Assembly: GCA_020639155.1 (NCBI GenBank)
Contig: JACKHF010000001.1
Span: 1,054,001 to 1,118,000, forward strand
Direction: 5' to 3'
From: Phycisphaeraceae bacterium
GTDB taxonomy: Bacteria > Planctomycetota > Phycisphaerae > Phycisphaerales > UBA1924
DNA: 64,000 nucleotides
In this document: piece by piece, positions 55,402-63,587 of the stretch
Layout: every line of letters starts with the position of its first letter
How positions within the stretch are numbered: the first letter of the stretch is position 1
The notes under the pieces: model-generated
What the model saw: only the letters and a program-made list of their open reading frames with translations
Databases searched by the model: none
Told to the model about the DNA's origin: nothing
Position numbers and translations under genes: made by a program

Positions 55402-55897
55402 TAGCGAGTTCACCATCTTCGTTTTCTATCAGTTCAACAATCCATGATCCCTCGCCAATGCCTGCTTCTTTCCTGTCCAGACTGTCTTTAATGTTGCGGA
55501 CAAGATAAGGATCATTGTTGTAAGAAACACCGTTGCCACCAAGCATAAATGTGTATCTAATCTTATCTTCATCCACCAGTTTATCTTTATCAAAGGCTCT
55601 CCCAAACAAGAAAACATCTGTCTTTACTGGTATTGGATAAAAAGTGTCGAACGGTCCTAGGCTCGCCTTGATTTCATTGTTAACTCGTGCATAAAAACTG
55701 GCCCCTTGAGCAGAAACCCACACTGTGTTGTTTGTCTTATTAATTATTTCCACCTGTTGCCTGTAGGGTGTTGTGTCGGATGAGGGAACCCCACCGGGTC
55801 CCACACAGGCTCGCAGTAGAAGATCTAATAGCGGCAAGAGAGCAATGCCTATGATCAAACCGCCACATATCTTGTGATAGTTGCTTATTTTAGGCAT
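55373..55897 (-). CDS. Hypothetical membrane-anchored protein, AT-rich
   Basis: 174 residues from the ATG at 55897; a TTG at 55933 would add 12 residues. The ribosome-binding site is weak. One N-terminal hydrophobic helix (GGLIIGIALLPLLDLLLRACVG) may be a signal anchor or lipoprotein-like leader. The rest is a soluble domain (VEIINKTNNTVWVSAQG..., DKIRYTFMLGGNGVSYNNDPYLVRNI) of unknown family. The base composition is clearly more AT-rich than any neighbour, suggesting recent transfer. Confidence 0.7.
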   Translation of the reverse strand: MPKISNYHKICGGLIIGIALLPLLDLLLRACVGPGGVPSSDTTPYRQQVEIINKTNNTVWVSAQGASFYARVNNEIKASLGPFDTFYPIPVKTDVFLFGRAFDKDKLVDEDKIRYTFMLGGNGVSYNNDPYLVRNIKDSLDRKEAGIGEGSWIVELIENEDGELAIILHEKDYQ

Positions 55898-55936
55898 TGC
55901 ATGCTCTGTTGAGGAATCACATTGATTTGGCAATAC

Positions 55937-56291
55937 TTATTGTTGTATCCGCAAATCATACGCATGCAACATACCAGCCCATCTCTCGTCTTTGCCATGT
56001 TCCTCTGCCACCTCACGTCCCGCCTCAGCAAGCAGCTCGTCGGTCATCCGTTCGATCTCGGCGTGTGTCCAACCCTAGTGCGTTCAGCGCGTTGTGCCTG
56101 ACATGGCCCTCGCCCCCTCCTGATCCGCTGGCGACCGCCTGCTGCATTTGAATACCGGACCACCCAGAAGACCGGAACATCCATCGCATGCGGTAGGCCC
56201 AAGCTAGGTTCACCCAGCGGGACGCAGGCTCATCGACAGCCGATACGCAAGGTACCATGCGGTCTATCCTCCGGGTATGTGCGCACCACAT
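55937..56291 (-). pseudogene. Frameshifted remnant of a small protein
   Basis: The minus-strand frame from 56291 reads protein-like through HNALNALG and then loses sense. A shift of one base at about 56074 continues as WTHAEIERMTDELLAEAGREVAEEHGKDERWAGMLHAYDLR up to a stop at 55937, an amphipathic helical ending. No complete frame joins the two, so a one-base insertion (or sequencing error) in a small gene is likely. The family was not recognised. Confidence 0.4.
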
Positions 56292-56900
56292 TGGAAAGAT
56301 TCCACACCTTTCTCACACGCGTGAGCGCAGCTCATGAAGCAGGAAAGCGCTGGATACCTGCGTCTCTTGGGAGACATCCGGATGACTGGTTGCCTTGTTT
56401 CAGAATCTCCTTGAGCAGAGAAGTTAATTCATCATCTTCAGTAGTAACGGGTGTCGGCTTGTGGAAACCTTGGAAAGAACCTGTGTAACTCGCTGATTTA
56501 AAAGAAGTTACTACTGCTGCGTTTGTGTGTTCAGACTGACTCTCTGCTGTCGGCCTGGCTCGGCTGGGCCTGCTTCTTTTCCACAAGCGCCAGCGATGCC
56601 CCCAGCCTGTGCGCGAGACTGCCGACATTCCCTTGTTGCAGCAGCGCGCGACGGCCCGATTGTCCCCGCGTTTTCCACACACGATGTTGGCAATAGTGGA
56701 AGGCCAAGAAATGCCCTGAAAACCACATTATGTGGTACGCGAAAAAGTGCATCTACAACTTTTCGTACCGAGTGAATACCAACTGCTGGATTTGTTCCAG
56801 ATCAGGGTGCGTGATCCTTGTGACGAACGAGTGACGTCGAATGCCGTATATGTATGCGATACTTGTGTATCGATTCACACAGATCTATTGGGAGACTGGC
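56292..56900. other. Gene-poor stretch, possibly decayed
   Basis: 609 bases with several short overlapping frames on both strands (for example minus strand 56332-56682) but no ribosome-binding site, signal peptide or recognisable family. Together with 55937-56291 it looks like degraded DNA beside an AT-rich gene. The right end must contain the promoter of the gene at 56901. Confidence 0.4.
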
Positions 56901-57929
56901 ATGACGACTCGATCGAAAACTTGTTGCGTTCTTGCTTCTGTCTGGTTTGCTAGCATGTGCAACTGCACTACGTCCGCGCAGCAATACGACTATCCACCGG
57001 GGACCGGTCCGGGCGATGAGCCGTTCATTGAGCAGGTCGAGGCAGAAGATCAGAAACTCCGTGATCAGGGGATAGGCGGTAACTGGTGGGGAACATCAGT
57101 TGCTCAGCGTGTTCGCAAGTTGAAGATTGAGAAAGAATTGCGCGAGAACATCGACACGCTTCCAAAGGACCACTGGGCGCATGAGTTTGCTGGGGTGTAC
57201 TACGAGGGCGACGGTCTCGGCACGAATATCACAATCTCAGTTGCGCCGAACGCGGGTGTGACATACACGTGGTATGGGTGCATGGGTTTGTACGATGCAG
57301 CGCACGGCGAGATCGTCGAGACGTTTGATGATGGCGTGCGCGTCAAGCTCATCACGGACAGTAAGGTTGGCGATGATGGCATGGACTACATGACCGGACG
57401 CCTCACTTTCCTGCGCTGGGGCGACAAGCGATATCTTCTGCCTGAGAATGAGATGACTCAACTCATGAACGATCTGAACAATCGCAAGAGTTATTTCTTT
57501 TTTCCTGAACGAGACATGCGTGATCGTTTGGATGTTGAGTCGATTTCATTGCTGAATCGAACCCAACCAGTGGGCTTGCCGCAACTCTCGGATCGCTGGA
57601 ATGCCATGCTGATTCGTACGCCGATCAAGCTCACAGTGATAGGGGTTGATGGTGTGTACATGAAGCCCTTTGGCGACGATTCTGCACATGTTGGTTGTCA
57701 ACTCGCGCTTAACAAGGGAAGCGCTGATGGGATGTTCGTCGGCATGGAGTTTAACGTGAAGACAGATTCCGGGGAGTTCCCTGTGACAGTGACAGAAACC
57801 AACGATCATTCGTGCCGCGCGGAAATAGCGTGGTATGTGCTCGATCCAAATCCTGCGTTTGTCCCTCCGGAGAAGGGCCAGCAGATCATTGTGCCAGGTG
57901 TTGATCCCGCGAGACTCGAAGCGAGGTGA
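56901..57929 (+). CDS. Exported protein of unknown function
   Basis: 342 residues from the ATG at 56901 with GGGAG upstream; earlier in-frame ATGs are unsupported. The signal peptide is MTTRSKTCCVLASVWFASMCNCTTSAQ. The mature protein (GNWWGTSVAQRVRKLKIEKELRENIDTLP, HEFAGVYYEGDGLGTNITISVAP, RYLLPENEMTQLMNDLNNRK) contains no repeats, no dockerin and no anchor, so it may be periplasmic or released. GSADGMFVGMEFNV near residue 280 resembles a small beta-barrel. No family was recognised. Confidence 0.83.
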   Translation: MTTRSKTCCVLASVWFASMCNCTTSAQQYDYPPGTGPGDEPFIEQVEAEDQKLRDQGIGGNWWGTSVAQRVRKLKIEKELRENIDTLPKDHWAHEFAGVYYEGDGLGTNITISVAPNAGVTYTWYGCMGLYDAAHGEIVETFDDGVRVKLITDSKVGDDGMDYMTGRLTFLRWGDKRYLLPENEMTQLMNDLNNRKSYFFFPERDMRDRLDVESISLLNRTQPVGLPQLSDRWNAMLIRTPIKLTVIGVDGVYMKPFGDDSAHVGCQLALNKGSADGMFVGMEFNVKTDSGEFPVTVTETNDHSCRAEIAWYVLDPNPAFVPPEKGQQIIVPGVDPARLEAR

Positions 57930-57977
57930 GATTCGTTCCAATGCACCGGCAGCAGCAGGGTCGCTAAACTCCTGCAT

Positions 57978-58418
57978 ATGCAGCATCAGGCGCACGAACC
58001 TCTCACCTTTGGTATAGCCCATCCTGATGTGACATACATCCCTCGCCCCGGCGCGTATGCACTCGTGCTGCGCGATGATGGCATGCTCGCGGTTGTCAGG
58101 AACTTCCTCGGCCTGTTTCTGCCCGGCGGCGGCATCGAACAGGGTGAAACGGACGAGCAGGCGCTGACCCGCGAGATTGCAGAAGAATGCGCGTATCACG
58201 CCGACATGCTTGGATACATCGGTGCTGCGACGGAGTATGTTCGTGTCGGCACGACCGATCGTGGGCAGCTCAAGCAGTGTGTGTTCTATCGTGCCCGATT
58301 CACTGCACCACTGCACACGCCAGTCGAGGATGGGCACGAACTGGTGTGGGTATCGCCCGAAGAAGCGATGAAGACGCTGTACCTTGCGTGCCATCGATGG
58401 GTTGTCGAAAGAATGTAA
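57978..58418 (+). CDS. NUDIX hydrolase
   Basis: 146 residues from the ATG at 57978. The Nudix box is G51-x5-E57-x7-R65-E66-I-A-E69-E70 within GGGIEQGETDEQALTREIAEECAY; the usual Gly after EEx is Ala72 here, while all metal-binding Glu residues are kept. RPGAYALVLRDDGMLAVVRN is the typical first strand pair. It hydrolyses a nucleoside diphosphate-linked compound; the substrate is not predictable. Cytoplasmic. Confidence 0.93.
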   Translation: MQHQAHEPLTFGIAHPDVTYIPRPGAYALVLRDDGMLAVVRNFLGLFLPGGGIEQGETDEQALTREIAEECAYHADMLGYIGAATEYVRVGTTDRGQLKQCVFYRARFTAPLHTPVEDGHELVWVSPEEAMKTLYLACHRWVVERM

Positions 58419-58477
58419 TGGTGTTCTCCAAAGAATGTCTTTCATGATTCACGTACCGGAGCAGTGTGGAGCAGGCT

Positions 58478-58948
58478 ATGGCAGCGAAGCAGTCAGATCC
58501 GACCGAACCGATGAGAATACGAGCCGGGAAGTACGCTGGCGTTGACGAGGGAACCGCCTGCACGCAGAGCTCGTTCAAGGTGAACGGCAAGGCGTTCCTG
58601 TTTGTCGGCATGCAGGGCGGGCGCTCCAAGGCGATGTTCAAGCTGCGCGAGTCGATGCCACAGGCGGTGAAACTTGCTGAAAAGACACCCGATGATGTTC
58701 AGGTTGGTTCAACAGGCTGGGTCACCGCGCGGTTTTCTGCTGAGAAACCGATGCCCAAAGCATTGTGGGAGAAGTGGCTCGATGAGAGTTACCAGATCAG
58801 TAACGGTGGGACCGCTGCAAAGAAGGTCACGAAAAAGACAGCAAAGAAGTCTGTGACCAAGAAAACGCCAGCGAAGAAAACAGGCGTGAAAAAGTCTGCT
58901 TCAAAGAAGACTATAACGAAGAAGAGAGCAACGAAGCGGAAGGGCTAG
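58478..58948 (+). CDS. MmcQ/YjbR-like protein with Lys-rich histone-like tail
   Basis: 156 residues from the ATG at 58478, with GGAG 6 bases upstream; a GTG at 58466 is in frame. The N-terminal domain (TACTQSSFKVNGKAFLFVGM, AMFKLRESMPQAVKLAEKTPDDVQVGSTGWVTARFS, LWEKWLDESYQI) fits MmcQ/YjbR-type proteins, a small DNA-binding-like fold. The last 40 residues are KKVTKKTAKK-type repeats as in histone H1-like and HU C-terminal tails, which suggests nucleic acid binding. It overlaps the convergent coaD by 4 bases. Confidence 0.87.
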   Translation: MAAKQSDPTEPMRIRAGKYAGVDEGTACTQSSFKVNGKAFLFVGMQGGRSKAMFKLRESMPQAVKLAEKTPDDVQVGSTGWVTARFSAEKPMPKALWEKWLDESYQISNGGTAAKKVTKKTAKKSVTKKTPAKKTGVKKSASKKTITKKRATKRKG

Positions 58949-59517
58949 TCCTGCTCCTCGCCTCGCGCGCTTGCGCGGATGGCTTCGATGAGCGGATGGT
59001 GCTCGGCTTTCTTTGCGCGGAGCCGATCGAGCACAAGATTCGGCACCATCGTCTGAAGCACCGACAGATCCTCACCCAGCGCCGTGATCTGCTTGATGAG
59101 GCTCGACGAGGTGTACGCGAACGACTGGCCCGACACCACGAAGGCTGTCTCAAGCCCCGCCACCTGCCGATTGGTCAGCGCCTGCTGGACCTCGTTCTGC
59201 AGATCGGAAAGGTTGCGCACGCCCTTGAGGATGGCGTTTGCGCCGACGGAACGGGCAAAGTCGACCGTGAGCCCGCGATACGCACACACGCGCACGGGCG
59301 CGCCGGGTGTGCTGGCGCACATCTCGTTGATGCACAACTGGGCGATCTCGACGCGCTCGTCGGGGGTGAACAGCTGGGACTTTCCGGGGTTGAACCCGAC
59401 CGCGACGACGATCTCATCGAAGAGCTGGCGCCCGCGCGAGACGACATCGAGATGGCCCAGTGTCATCGGATCAAACGAACCTGGGTAGACGACGAGATGG
59501 TGGGTCTTTTCGGGCAT
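58945..59517 (-). CDS. coaD: Pantetheine-phosphate adenylyltransferase
   Basis: 190 residues from the ATG at 59517. It catalyses transfer of AMP to 4'-phosphopantetheine, giving dephospho-CoA. VVYPGSFDPMTLGHLDVVSRG contains the nucleotidyltransferase (T/H)xGH motif (TLGH, residues 19-22). AILKGVRNLSDLQNEVQQALTNR and the later FAYTSSSLIKQI match the family's substrate and ATP loops. The C-terminal extension of about 25 residues beyond the usual 160 is Ala/Arg-rich. It follows the zinc-ribbon gene at 59534 with only 16 bases between. Confidence 0.97.
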   Translation of the reverse strand: MPEKTHHLVVYPGSFDPMTLGHLDVVSRGRQLFDEIVVAVGFNPGKSQLFTPDERVEIAQLCINEMCASTPGAPVRVCAYRGLTVDFARSVGANAILKGVRNLSDLQNEVQQALTNRQVAGLETAFVVSGQSFAYTSSSLIKQITALGEDLSVLQTMVPNLVLDRLRAKKAEHHPLIEAIRASARGEEQD

Positions 59518-59533
59518 GGATTATGGTATGGGG

Positions 59534-60304
59534 TTACTCAGACAAGCCGCTGGTGGCGGGTGTGACAGGAAGTGCTTTGCGGAGATCGTTCCGGGCGTGC
59601 TTTAACACAAGAAACGTAGCGAGAAGGCAGCACGGAAACACGAGTATCCAGAGCATGACACCCACCCAGCAGGGCACAGTGAGCGCCCATATGCCGACCA
59701 CCAACCGAGCAACATTGAGCGATTCCCGGCTCGACTTGATTTCTTCAGGTGTTGCAAAAACACTGCACATTGAGACGGCAGCTTCGATATTGAAGTGGCA
59801 CATCAACACGGTTGCTAGAACGGCAATCAGAAGCACGACGATGCCAAAGTCGACCATGGCGAAAACGTGTGATGCTTGATCCGCGTTCATCATATCGAGT
59901 GGGATTGCGATGAGCCCGATTCCTGCGAGATTCGCGGCGACGAGTGACACGGGCTTCCCTGCTCTGAGTCGCATTGCGTTGCGTGCGTGGTGCGCTACAG
60001 CGTAGAAGCCCGCACCTCCAATCAGGAGCACCGCAGCAACAACGACCTCGATCGGCGGCCAGAGAGCCATCATCAGGATAACCATAAGTATCTGCGCTAC
60101 AACGCAGATGATGCAGCGAATGCTCCAATGGATTACTTCTCGCGCTGCGCAAAGATGGGTGAACAGCTGATTGGGCGGAAGCCTCGATTGCACCGGCTGC
60201 TTTGCCGTGCCGCACTCGGGGCATCGTTCCAGTCCCTCGACGGGATACCCGCACTGAGCGCAGTGTGGCAGGTAGACAGTTCTGAGGCAGTCAGTGCTTG
60301 GCAT
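59534..60304 (-). CDS. Zinc-ribbon multi-pass membrane protein
   Basis: 256 residues from the ATG at 60304, overlapping the upstream gene's 3' end by 14 bases. The N-terminus VYLPHCAQCGYPVEGLERCPECGTAKQPV is the zinc ribbon, nearly the same as in the upstream paralogue. Six or so transmembrane helices follow. The helices are less similar to 48021-48797 than those of the upstream gene. It is probably the middle gene of a three-gene operon ending in coaD. Its function is unknown. Confidence 0.85.
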   Translation of the reverse strand: MPSTDCLRTVYLPHCAQCGYPVEGLERCPECGTAKQPVQSRLPPNQLFTHLCAAREVIHWSIRCIICVVAQILMVILMMALWPPIEVVVAAVLLIGGAGFYAVAHHARNAMRLRAGKPVSLVAANLAGIGLIAIPLDMMNADQASHVFAMVDFGIVVLLIAVLATVLMCHFNIEAAVSMCSVFATPEEIKSSRESLNVARLVVGIWALTVPCWVGVMLWILVFPCCLLATFLVLKHARNDLRKALPVTPATSGLSE

Positions 60305-61139
60305 AGTCGGGTGGTGCTTCTATATTGGCAATAGTGTTTGGATCATGTGCGGCATGAGGGGTACTGCTGGATCGGGCTGGGACAGCCTCTCTCGCGCCTT
60401 TGAGTGATGCGGTCTCCATCTTCACAAAGTGCATGACGACCCACGCAAGCACAATCGTCAAAGCAAGGAACGGTGTTCCGGGGAGTATGAGACCACACCA
60501 GCCGAGCGGTGGCAATATCCCAATGACGAGAACAACATACAGCCAGACCATTCGCCTGCATACAAGTTTGAAGCGTCTGGGACGGGAAAAGAGTGCCAGC
60601 TGCATCTTTCCCGTTTCAGCGAGCATCCAAACGCCAATCATCAGACACAAGCCGCCCGCAAATGCGAACCCGGCCACCGTCAGTGAAATCCACTGATCGG
60701 TGTTGTCATTGTGAGGCAATGTGCAGAGTGTGCATGCAAAGAGGATTGAGCCAAGGACACACATCACACCCCCGCCGTACATATATGTCCTTGACATATC
60801 CAGAAACCGAACGCGGAGCATCGCACGTCCGAAGCACAGACTCGCGCTGAGCATGGCCAGCATCATGACCGGCGCAGCGATCAGCGGATGCGTATCCATC
60901 CACATCCAAAGCGCATACATCACAAGCGCGATACACACGCAGGCAAAGCCTTGTTGGATGTACAAGCAATACGCATACAGGTGTGCGAGATAGGTATCGA
61001 GCGACTCTCCTGTTCTGCCCGTGTGGTATGGCCGCTTTACTAAGCCGCACTCGGGGCATCGTTCCAGCCCATCGACGGGATAGCCGCACTGAGCGCAGTG
61101 TGGCAGGTAGACAGACGGGATCTGATCAGTGCTGGCCAT
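60291..61139 (-). CDS. Zinc-ribbon multi-pass membrane protein, paralogue
   Basis: 282 residues from the ATG at 61139 (MASTDQIPSVYLPHCAQCGYPVDG); the longer frame upstream is unsupported. The zinc ribbon CAQCGYPVDGLERCPECGLVKRPY is followed by about six helices, with FLDMSRTYMYGGG and LMIGVWMLAETGKMQLALFSRPRRF shared with 48021-48797. The C-terminal tail is soluble and Ala-rich. It is the first gene of the probable operon with 59534-60304 and coaD. Confidence 0.86.
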   Translation of the reverse strand: MASTDQIPSVYLPHCAQCGYPVDGLERCPECGLVKRPYHTGRTGESLDTYLAHLYAYCLYIQQGFACVCIALVMYALWMWMDTHPLIAAPVMMLAMLSASLCFGRAMLRVRFLDMSRTYMYGGGVMCVLGSILFACTLCTLPHNDNTDQWISLTVAGFAFAGGLCLMIGVWMLAETGKMQLALFSRPRRFKLVCRRMVWLYVVLVIGILPPLGWCGLILPGTPFLALTIVLAWVVMHFVKMETASLKGAREAVPARSSSTPHAAHDPNTIANIEAPPDYAKH

Positions 61140-61970
61140 CGTGCAGCGTTTTATCCTACCGCATTCGTGTGCGTTATGTTTGGGTGGACGCGCGACACGA
61201 TTTGCGTGTTGAAAAGATGTTCGCATTGTGTCACCCGGATAGCATGGATCCGAGCGGGGTCAATCGCCAAAGAAGAAAAATAATTTGCGATCTGACCGCA
61301 CGTCTTTGTGTGTACAACATGCGATGCGAGCGCGAGTAAGCACAGAATACACGCAGTTTTTCGGGGGTTTTCTTGGGTTCGATGTGCGCACATACACGTT
61401 GAAGACACCGTTGTGCGCGCAAATGCGATCATTTCGTACAGCGCGCGTCGCGTTTTTGACGCTGCAAACGCAGATCGTGAAAAACCCGTTTGACAGCGGT
61501 GGAAAAACATGGTACGTTTGTCCCTCGCGGGTAGGTCCGATTGTGTGACGGGCGCTGCTCGAAGATGACTGTTGTGTGGCAGCATGTTGTTCCGCTGCGA
61601 CACACACACGTTGTCGGCTGATGTGGATCGCATTCGTTCCGGCGGGTGTGTGAACCACGGTCAACGGGTGTGAGCAGGGAAGGCTCGCGTCGGTTGATGA
61701 TGATTCGCTGGTTGCTGCTGAGGTGCGTGCACATCAGTCAGTGACACATGCACGATGGTGTCTGGGAACGCGTGTTCTGCGCTGAACCGGGGTGACAATC
61801 AGCAGGTGGTGCGGCGCGTTTTCCAGACGCGCTGCGTGCGATCAAGGGGAGGTTTGCCGATGCGTTACTGCGCATATTCACTTCGAGTTCTTCACACACT
61901 TCAGGCAGATGCCGGCAATCTCTGGATCGTTCGTACCATCACACAATAAACAAACGAAAGCAACACAACA
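61140..61970. other. Long non-coding region upstream of dnaA
   Basis: 831 bases. No supported gene, RNA or terminator. The nearest thing to a DnaA box is TGTGGATCG at 61622, with two mismatches to TGTGGATAA; no cluster was found, so an origin cannot be claimed. GTG/CAC-rich short words and mixed AT tracts occur throughout. A candidate promoter lies at 61490-61518. Confidence 0.45.
61490..61518 (+). promoter_or_regulatory. Candidate sigma70-type promoter upstream of dnaA
   Basis: TTGACA (61490-61495), 17-base spacer, then TACGTT (61513-61518). The -35 is perfect but the -10 is poor. It lies 450 bases before the dnaA start, so a long leader would be needed; other promoters are possible. Confidence 0.3.
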
Positions 61971-63512
61971 ATGGCAAACCCTCATCAGGAGATGTGGACG
62001 GGTGCACTTGCGCACGTCCGGAACAACTATCCCGCGCTCTGCCGAGGCTGGTTCGACGGTCTTGAGCCGATGCCGATTGATAACGGCGTGTTTCGCGTTC
62101 GTGCTTCGTCGGCGATCCATCGCAACTATCTGCAGAGCCAGTGTCTGGATGCATTTGCTGATGCGATGCAGGCTGTGACTGGCAGGCTCATGCCGGTGCG
62201 CTTTATGAGCGACGAGGATGAGTCGAACTTCCCGGGACAAACCGCACGTGCGCCGAGTGCCCGTGCGACACCGAAGCTCGACTTTGACAATCCAGCTGTA
62301 CTGCCGGGCCGTGGATCAACGCACAAGCCGATCGAACGGGCAGACCAGCCCGCTTCGGCGGCTGGCCGAAACGCCGGATCAGACGTCGTTGTGCCCAAGC
62401 AGCCGCGCGTGTCCGGCCTCATGCCAAAGCCCAACCCCATCCGCACGCTGCGCGATGATACCGGGCAGCTCTTTAACCCGGACTACACCTTTGAGACATT
62501 CATTCCGGGACCCGAGAACCAGCTTGCATTCTCGGCTGCACAAGCAGTCGCCGAGAGCCCCGCTGCGGTCTACAACCCGCTCTTCATTCACGGTGGTGTC
62601 GGGCTCGGCAAGACGCACCTGCTCCAGGCCATCTGCATCCGCGTGCTCGAAACGCGCCCCGACACGATCATTCATTACATCTCGTGCGAGGGGTTCATCA
62701 ACCGGTTCATGGACGCGGTCAAAGCTGGCACCATGCCATCGTTCCGCCATTCGTTCCGTGATGTTGATCTGCTGATCGTTGACGACATCCACTTCCTTGC
62801 GAAGATGGACCGGTCGCAGGAGGAGTTCTTCCACACATTCAACTCGCTGTACCAGATGCGCCGGCAGATCGTGCTCTCGTCCGACGCAAAGCCCGACCAG
62901 ATTCCGCATCTTGAGGAGCGTTTGATCTCGCGCTTCAAGCAGGGATTGGTTGCTGAGGTCGAGACGCCGTGCTTTGAGACGCGCCTCGAGATCGTGCGCA
63001 CCAAGGTTGGCATGCGCGGCATCAAGATGGATGAGGATGTGTGTGTTGCGATCGCGCGCCATACCAGCTCATCCGTGCGAGAGCTCGAAGGCGTGATCCT
63101 GACACTCGATGCGCGTGCGCAGGCGATGAAGACAAAGCTGACTGAGGAGATGGTGATCGAGTTCCTCGGCTTACCGAAATCAGCCGCACGTCCGCTCATC
63201 TCTATCCAGCGGATCATCGACGCGGTGACAGAGCATTTCGGCTGCAAGACGCACGAGCTGCAGTCCAAGCGCAAGTTCCGATCGATCGTGTATCCGCGTC
63301 AGGTTGCGATGTATCTCGCTCGCCATCACACGCGATACTCACTGAAAGAAATTGGCGGTCACTTCGGTGGTCGCGATCATTCAACGGTGATCTACGCGCT
63401 GGAAACGATCGAGCAGCGCGTGAAAGACACACCCTCGTGCCAGGCGGACATTGAGCAACTGACCAGAGTTCTGCTGCAGAATCCGCACAAGTCATCGAGC
63501 GGCGGACAGTAA
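61971..63512 (+). CDS. dnaA: Chromosomal replication initiator protein DnaA
   Basis: 513 residues from the ATG at 61971; no clear Shine-Dalgarno sequence. Domain I is at about residues 1-80, followed by a linker rich in Pro/Ala (about 85-160). The AAA+ domain begins LFNPDYTFETFIPGPENQLAFSAA, with Walker A GGVGLGKT near 208-215 and Walker B LLIVDD near 267-272. The C-terminal DNA-binding domain contains RQVAMYLARHHTRYSLKEIGGHFGGRDHSTVIYAL, the DnaA signature. It starts replication by binding DnaA boxes. The neighbours are not dnaN or gyrB but zinc-ribbon proteins. Confidence 0.97.
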   Translation: MANPHQEMWTGALAHVRNNYPALCRGWFDGLEPMPIDNGVFRVRASSAIHRNYLQSQCLDAFADAMQAVTGRLMPVRFMSDEDESNFPGQTARAPSARATPKLDFDNPAVLPGRGSTHKPIERADQPASAAGRNAGSDVVVPKQPRVSGLMPKPNPIRTLRDDTGQLFNPDYTFETFIPGPENQLAFSAAQAVAESPAAVYNPLFIHGGVGLGKTHLLQAICIRVLETRPDTIIHYISCEGFINRFMDAVKAGTMPSFRHSFRDVDLLIVDDIHFLAKMDRSQEEFFHTFNSLYQMRRQIVLSSDAKPDQIPHLEERLISRFKQGLVAEVETPCFETRLEIVRTKVGMRGIKMDEDVCVAIARHTSSSVRELEGVILTLDARAQAMKTKLTEEMVIEFLGLPKSAARPLISIQRIIDAVTEHFGCKTHELQSKRKFRSIVYPRQVAMYLARHHTRYSLKEIGGHFGGRDHSTVIYALETIEQRVKDTPSCQADIEQLTRVLLQNPHKSSSGGQ

Positions 63513-63538
63513 GCAGTCCGGAAATCATAACATGTGCA

Positions 63539-63572
63539 AGCCCGGGTAATGAACGCCCCGGGCTTTGTTCTG
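63539..63572 (+). terminator. Intrinsic terminator of dnaA
   Basis: AGCCCGGG pairs with CCCGGGCT (8-bp perfect stem, 10-base loop), followed by TTGTTCTGTT. Confidence 0.75.
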
Positions 63573-63587
63573 TTACGATATCTCTCC

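Noticed and set aside
56279..56488. Plus-strand 69-codon frame
   Set aside because: No ribosome-binding site, no family, and overlaps equally plausible minus-strand frames in a decayed stretch.
61600..61640. TGTGGATCG as a DnaA box
   Set aside because: It has two mismatches and no neighbouring boxes, so it is expected by chance.
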